Part shown: positions 35,394 to 43,949 of the stretch, in pieces
How positions within the stretch are numbered: position 1 is the first letter of the stretch
Layout of the letters: each line of letters starts with the position of its first letter
NCBI RefSeq assembly: GCF_004345645.1
Contig: NZ_SLWS01000002.1
Coordinates: forward strand, 620,001 to 684,000
Direction: 5' to 3'
DNA length: 64,000 bases
Source of the DNA: Actinocrispum wychmicini
Lineage (GTDB): Bacteria; Actinomycetota; Actinomycetes; Mycobacteriales; Pseudonocardiaceae
Position numbers and translations under genes: made by a program
Notes under the pieces: generated by a model
Database searches by the model: none
Told to the model about the DNA's origin: nothing
The model's input: only the letters and a program-made list of their open reading frames with translations

Positions 35394-35938
35394 TTTTTCA
35401 CCGGTTCCAGCGCGGCGCCGGTCCACCGGTACGGGACCGTGGTCACCCCGCTCGGACAGCACGACTTGTCCCTGGCCTGCCACCGGACGTACACAACAGT
35501 CAACGCGGAGTCCTCGACGTAGATGTCCGCCGACGGCTGCTCCACCGCCAGCAACTGGGCCGGTGGGGTCGGCTTCAGGTCGTACACGTAGATGGCGAGG
35601 TTGTCCCGGTAGTCCGAGCCGGGGAGTTTCGTGTCGCACGAGGCGATCGTCGCGATCAGCTCGGGCGACCCGTCCCCCGTGACGTCCGCGTACCGCGCGT
35701 CCACCGGGTAGCGGTCACCGACACACGGCGTGAGCAGGGTCTTGATCTTGTCGCTGACCTTGGGGTCGGTCCGCAGGACCGCGACCGGGTCCACCGACGG
35801 TGTCACGTTGCTCGGCGGCGGCTGGGTGCTGGGCGGCGGCGTCACCTGGGCCGCGGGCCCGGCGATCTCGACGCCGCCGGTCGTGGCGCACGCCGACAGC
35901 GCGAGGCAGCACATCGCGACCACCAGGACCTTGCGCAC
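35390..35938 (-). CDS. Lipoprotein upstream of two-component system, CseA-like
   Basis: 182 residues. Type II signal peptide with lipobox LSAC (Cys17). A Pro/Thr-rich spacer (about 30-50) is followed by a globular part with YADVTGDGSPELIATIASCD, an Asp-rich FG-GAP/dockerin-like calcium-binding pattern. In Streptomyces, CseA is a lipoprotein that dampens the CseBC response; similarity here rests on gene order and type, not on clear sequence identity. First gene of the operon, divergent from the deacetylase gene. Confidence 0.75.
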   Translation of the reverse strand: MRKVLVVAMCCLALSACATTGGVEIAGPAAQVTPPPSTQPPPSNVTPSVDPVAVLRTDPKVSDKIKTLLTPCVGDRYPVDARYADVTGDGSPELIATIASCDTKLPGSDYRDNLAIYVYDLKPTPPAQLLAVEQPSADIYVEDSALTVVYVRWQARDKSCCPSGVTTVPYRWTGAALEPVKK

Positions 35939-36088
35939 TCACCCATTGTGCCCAGTCGCGCTACGCCGGCCACTCGGCTGTTACACGGCCGCGGGTCAGT
36001 CGCCGGACCACTGTTACACAACCGTCGGCGGACCGCCGAAAACCGTGCCTAACGTCGAAGGTGGATCTTTCACTTCGGGGAGTGGCCG

Positions 36089-36853
36089 TTGAACACGCTG
36101 GAGCGTCTCAAACCGTTCAGGTACATGGCGTTGGCCGTGTTCGCGCTGTTACTCGTCGCGATCTTCCTTGCCCAGGACAGCCAGCCCCGACCGGCCGCCG
36201 ACGCCACCGAACCCACCCCGCCGCCTGGTCCGACGCCGCCGACGCAGCAGGGCGAGTTCCGGCCACCGCCGCGGATCGCGCCCGCGAAGCACATCTACAA
36301 GGTGGAGACGACCGACCCGGTGGTGTTCCTGACCATCGACGACGGCCAGTACCGCGACCCGGCCATGGTCGACATCCTGAAACGCAACGGGATCAAAGCA
36401 ACCTTCTTCCTGACTGAGACGTATGTCAGGCATGACCCGGACTTCTTCCGGAAGCTGCGTGACGACACCGGTTCGGCGATCGAGAACCACACCGCCACGC
36501 ACGCGAACCTCAAGGGCAAGCCGGCCGTGGACCAGACCGCGGAGATCGGCCCGGTGTCCGACCACTACGCGGAGTGGTTCGGTCAGCGGCCGACCTTGTT
36601 CCGCGCGCCCTACGGAAACATCGACGACAACACCTTGCAGGTGGCCGGCGAGGCCGGCTGCAGGTACGTGGTGAACTGGGGGTCCGAAGTGATCAACGGC
36701 AAGATCAGTTTCTCCGGCCCGAAGGAGTTCCGGCCGGGCTCCATCGTGCTGATGCACTTCCGGCCGACCTTCGAAGCGGACGTCAACGCCTTCGTCGCCC
36801 AGGCGCGACAGAACGGCCTGACGCCCGCCCTACTGACGGACTACCTGAATTGA
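36089..36853 (+). CDS. Membrane-anchored polysaccharide deacetylase (NodB family)
   Basis: 254 residues from TTG 36089 (CGGGGAG 6 bp upstream). N-terminal membrane anchor (about 12-30) and Pro/Thr-rich linker (about 35-60). NodB domain about 70-250: motif 1 VFLTIDDGQY (TIDDG in place of TFDDG), motif 2 ENHTATHAN (HxxxH metal ligands), motif 3 RAPYGNIDD, motif 5 LMHFRP. It should deacetylate a wall polysaccharide such as peptidoglycan or teichuronic-type polymer. The TnpB element begins directly at its stop codon; the LCP gene beyond may once have been in the same operon. Confidence 0.9.
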   Translation: MNTLERLKPFRYMALAVFALLLVAIFLAQDSQPRPAADATEPTPPPGPTPPTQQGEFRPPPRIAPAKHIYKVETTDPVVFLTIDDGQYRDPAMVDILKRNGIKATFFLTETYVRHDPDFFRKLRDDTGSAIENHTATHANLKGKPAVDQTAEIGPVSDHYAEWFGQRPTLFRAPYGNIDDNTLQVAGEAGCRYVVNWGSEVINGKISFSGPKEFRPGSIVLMHFRPTFEADVNAFVAQARQNGLTPALLTDYLN

Positions 36854-38126
36854 CGTCCTCCCACGGCCAAGGCCGGGGATTCCAACTCACGACCGCCGCA
36901 GGAGAGGAGGTAGCGAATTGAGGTTCGCGGTTCATGGCCCCGCCCAGTGGCTGGAGGGCTCCCCGCGCTGTCACCGCCCGTCCGGCGGCGATGTTGCGAG
37001 CGGCGTTAACGTCAGCATGACAAGCAAACCGACAGGCGACGCATTGGAATACCGCTTGGCTCTTGCGGTTGCCCAACGCGGTGTGCCCACAAGCAGAACA
37101 CTGCTGCGACGTGTACGCGGCGCTGATCTTCTCGATTCGGCCGGACGCTTTGTGCTCCAGGCGGGTCTCAAGCTGCCCCCAGCCGTTGGCGAGGATGCCC
37201 CGGTTGATTCCCGCCTTCTGCCGGACGTTGCGGCCCGGCTGGTCGGCGGTCCCCTTCGCGGAGCGGGTCATTCCTCGAACATTCAGGTTCTCTACCCGGA
37301 TCAGATCGAACCGACGGGCCAGGTCGGTCGAGGTCTTCTCCACCCAGTCCTTACGCCGATCGCGCTCACGAGCTCTAAGAATCGCGATGGCTCGCTTGAC
37401 TCGTGCGCGCCGGCTCGAACCGCGTCGGCCACGAGCAAGCCGACGCTGCAGACGTTGAACGCGTCTCTTTTCTTTTGGTTCCAACCCGGGCGCCTTCAAG
37501 AGTTCGCCGGTGGAGAGAGCGGCCGAGACTGTGACGCCCCTGTCCACCCCGACCGTCCGTCCGTTGCCGGGAGCGGAGATCGGCTCAGGGATCACTGCGA
37601 AAGCTACGTGCCACCGGCCGGCCCTGTCTCGAGTGATCCGGTAGGACTTTGCCACGACAGGCACAGCGCGCGACCACTGGAAACGAACCCACCCCACCTT
37701 CGGCACCCACAACCGTCCGTGCCTACGGTTGAGCCGCTGAACATGCTCGCGTTTCAGGCCAACCTGTCGAAATCCCTCATTCCGGCCAACTTTGCGCCAC
37801 GAAGGTGTACGACTGTTGCCTTCGAGGAAGCTACGCATAGCTTGGGCAAAGTCCCGCAACGCCTGCTGTTGCACGGTCACGCTGCCCGCTCGCAACCACG
37901 CAAACTCCGCACGCGCCTCGGTCAGCTGACGGGCCTGCTCGTAATAGCCCGGCGCCGGGGCACGACCAGGTGCCCAATGCCTGTGCTGCTCGCATGCGAG
38001 GTTCCAGACAAACCTGGCCTGGGCGCAGTGCTGCAGCAAACCAACTTCTTGGTCAGGCGCTGGGGACATGCGGTAACGAGACACAAGATGAACGCTAGCA
38101 GGCAACACGGACAAGATCGGATACAC
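36783..38126 (-). CDS. tnpB: TnpB RNA-guided nuclease (IS200/IS605 OrfB)
   Basis: 447 residues if started at GTG 38126; internal GTG/TTG starts are possible because conserved sequence only begins about residue 15. Catalytic RuvC triad intact: Asp195 (VGVDRGV), Glu279 (IRVENLNVRGM) and Asp372 (CHADVNAARN). Zinc finger: CSAC (343-346) and CVAC (362-365). The insertion end lies near codon 426, so the last about 21 residues (from SGSPSVGR) are encoded by host DNA antisense to the deacetylase gene, an unusual read-through. No tnpA transposase lies nearby, so the element is not self-mobile. Confidence 0.9.
   Translation of the reverse strand: MYPILSVLPASVHLVSRYRMSPAPDQEVGLLQHCAQARFVWNLACEQHRHWAPGRAPAPGYYEQARQLTEARAEFAWLRAGSVTVQQQALRDFAQAMRSFLEGNSRTPSWRKVGRNEGFRQVGLKREHVQRLNRRHGRLWVPKVGWVRFQWSRAVPVVAKSYRITRDRAGRWHVAFAVIPEPISAPGNGRTVGVDRGVTVSAALSTGELLKAPGLEPKEKRRVQRLQRRLARGRRGSSRRARVKRAIAILRARERDRRKDWVEKTSTDLARRFDLIRVENLNVRGMTRSAKGTADQPGRNVRQKAGINRGILANGWGQLETRLEHKASGRIEKISAAYTSQQCSACGHTALGNRKSQAVFQCVACRFACHADVNAARNIAAGRAVTARGALQPLGGAMNREPQFATSSPAAVVSWNPRPWPWEDVNSGSPSVGRASGRSVAPGRRRR
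36831..37000 (-). ncRNA. Predicted omega RNA (reRNA) and guide of the TnpB element
   Basis: In IS605-type elements the guide RNA overlaps the 3' end of tnpB and runs across the right end. Here the right-end sequence reads GGAATCCCCGGCCTTGGCC on the minus strand, with a CGGCC-AA-GGCCG hairpin at 36864-36875, ending at about 36851. The following 16-20 nt (36831-36850, the last codons of the deacetylase gene) would be the guide. The 5' limit is an estimate. Confidence 0.45.
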
Positions 38127-38185
38127 CTGACCACGACCAAGGTGATGGGCCTGATCTCTGTGCCTGACGCCGGAGATCCCTTCGA
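36851..38185 (-). mobile_element. TnpB-only IS605-type element
   Basis: The right end is clear (hairpin and GACGTC at 36851-36880). The left end is not defined; a GATCTC/GAGATC hairpin at 38153-38178 just before the LCP gene may mark it. The element lies exactly between the deacetylase stop and the LCP gene and contains only tnpB. Confidence 0.6.
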
Positions 38186-38197
38186 TTGGAAGTCGCA

Positions 38198-39403
38198 GTG
38201 AACGGCAGAAGAATCGCGTCCTGGATCGCCAGGTCCGTCGTGGTCCTGGTCTCCGCGGCGATGCTGGCGGTGACCGCGTACGCGTGGAACACGTACCGCA
38301 ACGCCACCTCGAACCTGGCCACGGACGACGTGATCACACCGGAGACGCCGGCCGCGGGCCAGGAGAACGCGCCGTTGCTGGGCCGCAAGCCGGCGACCGA
38401 CACCACGATCCTCCTGGTGGGCCTGGACAGCCGCACGGACCCGCAGGGCAGGCCGTTGTCCCGTCAGGTTCTCGACGAGTTACAGGCCGGGAACTCCGAC
38501 GGGGAGATGAACACGGACACGATGATGGTCGTGCACGTGCCCGCGGACCCGAGTAAGAAGGCGTGGGCGGTGTCGTTGCCGCGGGACTCGTACGTGGACA
38601 TCAACGGTGGTTTCGGCAAGCACAAGCTGAACTCCGCGTATGCCAGGGGCAAGCTCGCCGCCGCGAGCCAGCTGCGCAACCAGGGCAAGGACTCGGCCAC
38701 AGTGGACCGTGAGTCGACCACGGCCGGCCGGAAGAACCTGATCGCCACCATCACGCAGCTGACCGGCCTGCATATCGACCACTACGCCGAGATCAACCTG
38801 TTCGGCTTCAGCGAGATCACCAACGCGGTCGGCGGTGTCCCGGTGTGCCTGAACAACCCGGTGCACGACTCGTACTCGGGCGCGAACTTCCCCGCCGGGC
38901 CGCAGACCCTGCAGGGTGTGGACGCGTTGAAGTTCGTCCGGCAACGGCACGGCCTCAACGGCGGTGACCTGGACCGGGTGCGTCGTCAGCAGGCGTTCCT
39001 CGCCGGTCTGGCCAACCGGATGTTCAGCGCGGGCACCCTGGCCAACCCGACCAAGGTGAACAGCCTGGTGGACGCGTTGACCAAGGCCGTGGTGCTGGAC
39101 AAGAACTGGGACCTGATCAGCTTCGCCCAGCAGTTGAACGACCTGAGCGGCGACCGGATCGAGTTCCAGACGATCCCGACGATCCGGCCGAACCTGCCGA
39201 CCCCGGGCGACGGCGTCGCGGTGGAGGTGAACCCCGGTCAGGTCAAGGCGTTCGTGCAGAACCTGCTGAACCCCGCCCAGTCGGTGCCCCCGGAGCCACC
39301 GTCCGACGCCCGTGGCAAGCGGGCCGTCATGCCGGACGACCGGGTGCAGAAGATCGCGAACGTGTCCCCGATCGACGCGGGCGGAATCCCCTGTGTCGAC
39401 TGA
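38198..39403 (+). CDS. LytR-CpsA-Psr (LCP) family cell-wall glycopolymer ligase
   Basis: 401 residues from GTG 38198 (GGAAG 6 bp upstream; TTG 38186 is the alternative). A cytoplasmic basic start (NGRRIASWIAR), one TM helix (about 12-33), then the LCP domain (about 70-300): TTILLVGLDSR, NTDTMMVVHV, VSLPRDSYVDI, LNSAYARGK, YAEINLFGFSEITNAVGGV and FVRQRHGLNGGDLDRVRRQQ with the catalytic Arg/Asp set. LCP proteins attach teichoic acid or arabinogalactan-type polymers to peptidoglycan. Fits a wall-polymer context with the deacetylase upstream. Confidence 0.93.
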   Translation: MNGRRIASWIARSVVVLVSAAMLAVTAYAWNTYRNATSNLATDDVITPETPAAGQENAPLLGRKPATDTTILLVGLDSRTDPQGRPLSRQVLDELQAGNSDGEMNTDTMMVVHVPADPSKKAWAVSLPRDSYVDINGGFGKHKLNSAYARGKLAAASQLRNQGKDSATVDRESTTAGRKNLIATITQLTGLHIDHYAEINLFGFSEITNAVGGVPVCLNNPVHDSYSGANFPAGPQTLQGVDALKFVRQRHGLNGGDLDRVRRQQAFLAGLANRMFSAGTLANPTKVNSLVDALTKAVVLDKNWDLISFAQQLNDLSGDRIEFQTIPTIRPNLPTPGDGVAVEVNPGQVKAFVQNLLNPAQSVPPEPPSDARGKRAVMPDDRVQKIANVSPIDAGGIPCVD

Positions 39404-39419
39404 ACTCGAAGGAAAAGCT

Positions 39420-39755
39420 GTGCGCCGTTCGTTCTTCCGCCTGCCCGGGTGGATCGCCGTGATCGCCGCGTTGGGGCTCGCGGTCGGCGGGTTGGCCCTC
39501 GGCTCGCTCTACTTCCCGCTCTCCATTGTGGTCGGGTCGGTGGTGGGCGCGTTGTTCGCCGAGCGGTCGGCTTTCTTCGCCGTCGCCGTGCAGCCACCGC
39601 TCATCACCGCGATCGTCGTCACGGGCGCGGTGTTCCTGGGGCGCTCGTTGCTGGACGCGGCGACCCAGTTGGCATCGACTTTTCCGTATCTGGTCGGCAC
39701 GATGGTCGCGGTGATCGTGATCCTGCTCGTCCGTGCTCGAATGTCCGCTGCCTGA
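39420..39755 (+). CDS. DUF6542-type small membrane protein
   Basis: 111 residues from GTG 39420 (GAAGGAAA upstream). A longer start at GTG 39393 would overlap the LCP end by 11 bp. Four predicted TM segments: WIAVIAALGLAVGGLAL, YFPLSIVVGSVVGALFA, PPLITAIVVTGAVFL and YLVGTMVAVIVILLV. The segment FAVAVQPPLI is typical of DUF6542 proteins of Pseudonocardiales. Function unknown; it follows the LCP gene directly. Confidence 0.75.
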   Translation: MRRSFFRLPGWIAVIAALGLAVGGLALGSLYFPLSIVVGSVVGALFAERSAFFAVAVQPPLITAIVVTGAVFLGRSLLDAATQLASTFPYLVGTMVAVIVILLVRARMSAA

Positions 39756-39782
39756 CCGGGTGTCTCAGGCTACCGTGACTGT

Positions 39783-40925
39783 GTGCTTCCTCTGTCAGGT
39801 ATCACGGTGGTCACCGTCGAGCAGGCTGTCGCCGCGCCGTTCGCCACCCGCCAGCTGGCCGACCTGGGCGCCCGGGTGATCAAGGTGGAACGCCCCGGCG
39901 GCGACTTCGCCCGGCGTTACGACACGGCTGTGCACGGCGAGTCCAGTTACTTCGTCTGGTTGAACCGGGCGAAGGAGTCACTCACCCTGGACCTGAAGGC
40001 CGAGCGGGACCGGGAGATCCTGGACACCCTACTCGGCCGAGCGGACATCTTCGTCCAGAACCTGGCGCCCGGCGCGGCGGCCCGTCTCCACCTTGACCCG
40101 ACCACACTCCAAGCGCGACACCCACAGCTGATCCCCTGCGAGATCACCGGCTACGGCACAACGGGCCCCTGGTCCGCCCGTAAAGCCTACGACCTGCTTG
40201 TGCAGTGCCAAACCGGCCTCGTCTCGCTCACCGGAACGCCCGAATCAACCGCGCGCCCAGGAATCTCAATAGCTGACATAGCAGGCGGAATGTACGCCTA
40301 CACAGCCATTCTGACCGCGCTGTACACGCGCGCCACAACAGGCACCGCACGAGCCGTGACCGTGTCCCTGTTCGACGCACTGGCCGAATGGATGAGCCAA
40401 CCCGCCTACTACACCCGCTACACCGGCCACCAACCCCCCAAGACCGGCACCCACCACCCCACCATAGCCCCCTACGGAGCCTACAAAGCGAAAGACGGCA
40501 AGGAAATCCTCTTCGCCATCCAGAACGAACGCGAATGGCAAAGCTTCTGCACCGACTTCCTGGCAAGGCCCGACATCCAGGACGACCGCCGCTTCACCAC
40601 CAACGAAGCCCGAGTAACCCACCGCCAGGACCTCGACGAGATCATCAAAGCCAAGCTCGCCACAATGGACAGCAAAGCCGTCACAACCGCCCTGGACAAA
40701 GCAAACATCGCCAACACCGGAGTGAACACGGTCCACGACTTCCTCGACCACCCAGTCCTGTCCGACCGCAACCGCTGGCAGGACGTCCTGCTACCCGGCG
40801 GAACAATGCAGGCCCTACTCCCACCGGTCACTATGGACGGTGTCGAGCCAAGAATGGCCGCGGTCCCATCCCCCGGCGAACACACCGCCAGCATCCTCAC
40901 CGAACTCGGCTACCCACCAGCGTAG
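39783..40925 (+). CDS. CaiB/BaiF-type CoA-transferase (class III)
   Basis: 380 residues from GTG 39783. Class III CoA-transferase features: GITVVTVEQAVAAPFATRQLADLGARVIKVE at the N-terminus (shortened), VQNLAPGAAARL, the catalytic Asp in KAYDLLVQCQTGL and ADIAGGMYAYTAIL. It transfers CoA between carboxylic acids; substrate unknown. The 3' half strongly prefers C- and A-ending codons over G-ending ones (AAA, GAA, CAA, CCA), unlike the 5' half and the neighbours. Ends directly against the convergent pstB stop. Confidence 0.92.
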   Translation: MLPLSGITVVTVEQAVAAPFATRQLADLGARVIKVERPGGDFARRYDTAVHGESSYFVWLNRAKESLTLDLKAERDREILDTLLGRADIFVQNLAPGAAARLHLDPTTLQARHPQLIPCEITGYGTTGPWSARKAYDLLVQCQTGLVSLTGTPESTARPGISIADIAGGMYAYTAILTALYTRATTGTARAVTVSLFDALAEWMSQPAYYTRYTGHQPPKTGTHHPTIAPYGAYKAKDGKEILFAIQNEREWQSFCTDFLARPDIQDDRRFTTNEARVTHRQDLDEIIKAKLATMDSKAVTTALDKANIANTGVNTVHDFLDHPVLSDRNRWQDVLLPGGTMQALLPPVTMDGVEPRMAAVPSPGEHTASILTELGYPPA

Positions 40926-41720
40926 TCAGCCGAACCGGCCGTTGACGTAGTCGAGGGTTCTGGGGTCCTCCGGTGTTGAGAAGATCAGCTGGGTCGGGCC
41001 GGCTTCGACGATGGCGCCGGGGGCTCCTTCCTCGGCCAGGAAGAAGGCGCATTGTTGGGAGACGCGGGCTGCTTGTTGCATGTTGTGGGTCACGATCACG
41101 ATGGTGACTTCGGCGGCCAGTTCGGCGATGGTCTGCTCGATCCGGCGGGTGGACGTCGGGTCCAGGGCTGAGCAGGGTTCGTCCATCAGCAGGACGCGGG
41201 GTTGGACGGCCAGGGCTCGGGCTATGCACAGTCTTTGTTGTTGACCGCCGGACAGTGCTCCGCCGGGTTGGCGGAGGCGGTCTCGGACTTCCTTCCACAG
41301 GCCGGCTTTGACCAGGCTGGACTCGACCAGGCCGTCCCTGTCGGCGCGACGGACCTTGGTCCCGGTCAGTTTCAGGCCGGCCACCACGTTGTCGTAGATC
41401 GACATCGCCGGGAACGGGTTCGGTTTCTGGAAGACCATGCCGATCGCGCGTCGGGCTTCGGTCAGTTTCCAGGTGGGGTCGTAGATGTCCGAGCCGCCCA
41501 ACATGACTGAGCCGGCCAGGGTCGCGCCGGGCACCAGTTCGTGCATCCGGTTCAGGATGCGCAGGAACGTCGACTTTCCGCACCCCGATGGGCCGATCAG
41601 GGCGGTCACGGTTCCCGCGGGCACCATCAGCGACACCTGGTCGAGGACCTTCCGGTCGCCGAACCAGGCGGACACACTCCGGGCCTCCAGTTCGGCCACG
41701 GCTTCGAGGGTCAGTGTCAT
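40926..41720 (-). CDS. pstB: Phosphate ABC transporter ATPase PstB
   Basis: 264 residues. Walker [12 protein letters not shown]-loop VFQKPNPFP (the PstB-typical KPNPFP), signature LSGGQQQRL, Walker [15 protein letters not shown]-loop VTHNM. It energises phosphate import with PstC/PstA. It is the last gene of the operon, separated from pstCAS by about 9 kb of surface-protein genes, and starts 8 bp after the sortase-like gene. Confidence 0.95.
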   Translation of the reverse strand: MTLTLEAVAELEARSVSAWFGDRKVLDQVSLMVPAGTVTALIGPSGCGKSTFLRILNRMHELVPGATLAGSVMLGGSDIYDPTWKLTEARRAIGMVFQKPNPFPAMSIYDNVVAGLKLTGTKVRRADRDGLVESSLVKAGLWKEVRDRLRQPGGALSGGQQQRLCIARALAVQPRVLLMDEPCSALDPTSTRRIEQTIAELAAEVTIVIVTHNMQQAARVSQQCAFFLAEEGAPGAIVEAGPTQLIFSTPEDPRTLDYVNGRFG

Positions 41721-41728
41721 CGGCTCTC

Positions 41729-42562
41729 CTACAACAGGTTGGGCAGCAACGAGGCCGCTTGGTCAGCCACGGTGAGCCCAAGGGCCCCCAACAACGGCAC
41801 GCCGACGACCCAGGCGTGCCACCGCCCGGCCCGTTGGCGAAGGAACACGACCCCGCCGGCCGCCACGCACAACACCAGTCCCCACGCCACCATGGGGACG
41901 ATCGCGGAGAAGTCCTCGGACATCTGTTGTTCGGCGTCCCGGACGGCCATCGCCGGTGGTGCGCCGTTGGTGGGGTACGCCTGCGAGGTCAGTTTGGCGT
42001 CCACCCTGAGCACGTCGCTCGGCAGGAACAGCGGGCCGTCGGCGGTGACGAGGGTGAGACGCCCCTCCCCCTTGGCCAGTGCCACGGGCTGCGGCGCCCC
42101 GGCCCGGCGGACACCGGTCACCCGATAGCCGTGCACGCCCTGACCGGTGGTCACCTTGATATCGTCGCCCACACTCAACGTGCTGATGCCCTCGAACGGC
42201 CCGCCGTAGGCCGCTCGACGTCCATAAAGGACACTGACACCGTTCTGTCCCGGCAGGACAGTGTCCCGGCGGTGACCAGGGCCGGATTTCAGGGCCTCCG
42301 GTGACGTCCCCTCGCCGACCACCTCACGCAACCCGAGCTTGGGGATCGCCAGGATCGCCATCGGGGTTCCGTCGGCGAGCAGCCGCCTGGTCTTGTCCAG
42401 ACCGCCGACCGGCGCGGTCGCGTTGGCCAGCTCGACGCGGAAACTGTTGTACCTGGTGTCCTGGTCACGGTTGTGGGCCAGCACCCCGATCACGGCGAGT
42501 TGCGCGACCAGGCACAGCGCGAGCGCCGCGACGATGCAGATGGCCTGCCCAGCTATCCGCAC
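41729..42562 (-). CDS. Sortase-fold membrane protein lacking catalytic His and Cys (pseudo-sortase)
   Basis: 277 residues. TM about 7-29; sortase-like domain about 65-190; two C-terminal TM helices (about 218-240 and 247-270). The domain follows sortase order ([49 protein letters not shown]). The active His position (GHR in active enzymes) reads [11 protein letters not shown], with Arg115. The TLxTC motif reads TLVTADGP, with Ala174 for Cys. The later Arg (near 186) is kept. It cannot be a normal transpeptidase. It starts 3 bp after the LAxTG-protein gene, so it may bind sorting signals or act as a scaffold (inference). Confidence 0.85.
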   Translation of the reverse strand: MRIAGQAICIVAALALCLVAQLAVIGVLAHNRDQDTRYNSFRVELANATAPVGGLDKTRRLLADGTPMAILAIPKLGLREVVGEGTSPEALKSGPGHRRDTVLPGQNGVSVLYGRRAAYGGPFEGISTLSVGDDIKVTTGQGVHGYRVTGVRRAGAPQPVALAKGEGRLTLVTADGPLFLPSDVLRVDAKLTSQAYPTNGAPPAMAVRDAEQQMSEDFSAIVPMVAWGLVLCVAAGGVVFLRQRAGRWHAWVVGVPLLGALGLTVADQAASLLPNLL

Positions 42563-42565
42563 CGA

Positions 42566-43321
42566 TCAGTCCTCAGGCCACGACGTCGGCGTCGACACCT
42601 TGCGGGTGCGCGTGACGTACAGGACGTAAGCACCAAGCAACAGCAAGGCGATTCCCAACGGCAGCATCATGTCCACGGGCGAACCGGTGTACGCCAGCTT
42701 CTGTTGCGGGCCAACTTCCACGCTCACCTTCTCGGCTGCCCCCGGCGTGCTCGTCACCGTCGTCTCGGTGGAAGTCGCCGGAGCGGACGAAGAGGACGAT
42801 GACGAGGACGAAGAAGTAGTAGAAGACGACGAACTGCTGGACGAGGACGACGTGGTCGACCCGCCGCCGGGCGGAACAGACTGGTAAGCGTGCGGCGTGG
42901 TGAAGTACATCGGAGTGGTGAACGTGCCCTTCACCTGCTGGGAGAAGGCGTCGATGCAGCTCACTTCGACCGTGTACGTCCCGGCGACGACCGTGGTGCT
43001 GTTGTCCGTGGCGATGTCCGCCATGTTGTTGGCGAACTGCACCGGGAACGGGGCCGTGGTGGAGAAGCCGGTGTCCTGCGTGCCGAAGGTGGCCATCAGC
43101 CCGGGGGCGAACCCGCCGGGGCCGTACACCTTGGCGTAGTACGCGTCCGAGTCGGGCGAGCAGCCCCTCGAGGTCCGCACGGCCGGGGCGGTGGTGTCCA
43201 GGCCAGTGGCCGGGATGATGGTCAACGTGCCCAGGGTCCCGGCGGGCGGATCGGCCCAGGCGACCGCGACACCGACCCCAATCACGGTCACAGCGCCAAG
43301 CAACGCGGCCAGCTTACGCAT
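42566..43321 (-). CDS. Secreted LAxTG-anchored surface protein with poly-Ser linker
   Basis: 251 residues from ATG 43321 (AAGGAG 7 bp upstream). Signal peptide about 1-24; a domain of about 115 residues shared with two neighbours (TLGTLTIIPATGLDTTAPAV...SDAYYAKVYGPGGFAPGL...VEVSCIDAFSQQVKGTF, fragments); a Ser/Thr stretch with two runs of about ten Ser; then a sorting signal LAYTGS, a hydrophobic helix and a basic tail RTRK. LAxTG is the signal used by class E sortases of actinomycetes. The domain itself is not one I recognise. A paired Cys (GC and SC) suggests a disulfide. Confidence 0.82.
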   Translation of the reverse strand: MRKLAALLGAVTVIGVGVAVAWADPPAGTLGTLTIIPATGLDTTAPAVRTSRGCSPDSDAYYAKVYGPGGFAPGLMATFGTQDTGFSTTAPFPVQFANNMADIATDNSTTVVAGTYTVEVSCIDAFSQQVKGTFTTPMYFTTPHAYQSVPPGGGSTTSSSSSSSSSSTTSSSSSSSSSSAPATSTETTVTSTPGAAEKVSVEVGPQQKLAYTGSPVDMMLPLGIALLLLGAYVLYVTRTRKVSTPTSWPED

Positions 43322-43949
43322 CGGCAGACTCCTTGCGGGCACGCCGCCGGATCACGACAGTGGCGGTGACGACAGCGGCCAACACGACCACGAACGCGAC
43401 GACGATGAGAATCGGGAACCAACTGCTGCTGTGTTTCGCCTCAACGGCTTGGGCGGACGCAGCCGCCGTAGGCGGTTCACTGGCCACAGTGGACCCAACG
43501 GGCGGTGGCGGCGCCACCAACGTCTCCGGCCCGGGCGGGGCCGGCGAAGCCGGGATCCGGTCCGGCCCTTTGGCCGCGCCGACGGCCGCGTACTTCGTCG
43601 GCCCGCCGAACTCCAGCGACGCCGTGAACTCGCCCTGCACGGCCTGGCTGAAGGAGTCGACGCACCGCACAGTGATGCCGTACTTCCCTTGCAGGACAGT
43701 GTTGTTGTCCGCGGCGAAGTCCTTGAGGGTCTGCGCGAGGTACACGTCGAACCCGGCCGTGTGGGAGAGGCCGACGTCGGTCGTGGCGGTGATGATCTGC
43801 CCGTCCGCCGGGAAGCCCTTGCCGGTCATCTTGGCGTAGTAGCCGTCCGACTCGTTCGGGCAGCCGGCCGCGGTGTGCATCCGGATCACCGAGATGTCCG
43901 CTCCCTGGCCCGGCGTGATCACCAGGCCGCCCAACTCACGCGGGGACAC
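43314..43949 (-). CDS. Paralogue of the surface domain with C-terminal TM but no signal peptide
   Basis: 211 residues from GTG 43949, which lies within the last codons of the upstream WxL-type gene (14-bp overlap). The shared domain begins at once (LGGLVITPGQGADISVIRMH, SDGYYAKMTG, ITVRCVDSFSQAVQGEF). It is followed by a Pro/Ala linker and a TM helix (about 178-200) with a basic tail RRRARK. The two Cys of the family are kept, implying an external location, yet no signal peptide is visible. Either export depends on the TM alone, or the leader was lost. No sorting motif. Confidence 0.72.
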   Translation of the reverse strand: MSPRELGGLVITPGQGADISVIRMHTAAGCPNESDGYYAKMTGKGFPADGQIITATTDVGLSHTAGFDVYLAQTLKDFAADNNTVLQGKYGITVRCVDSFSQAVQGEFTASLEFGGPTKYAAVGAAKGPDRIPASPAPPGPETLVAPPPPVGSTVASEPPTAAASAQAVEAKHSSSWFPILIVVAFVVVLAAVVTATVVIRRRARKESADA

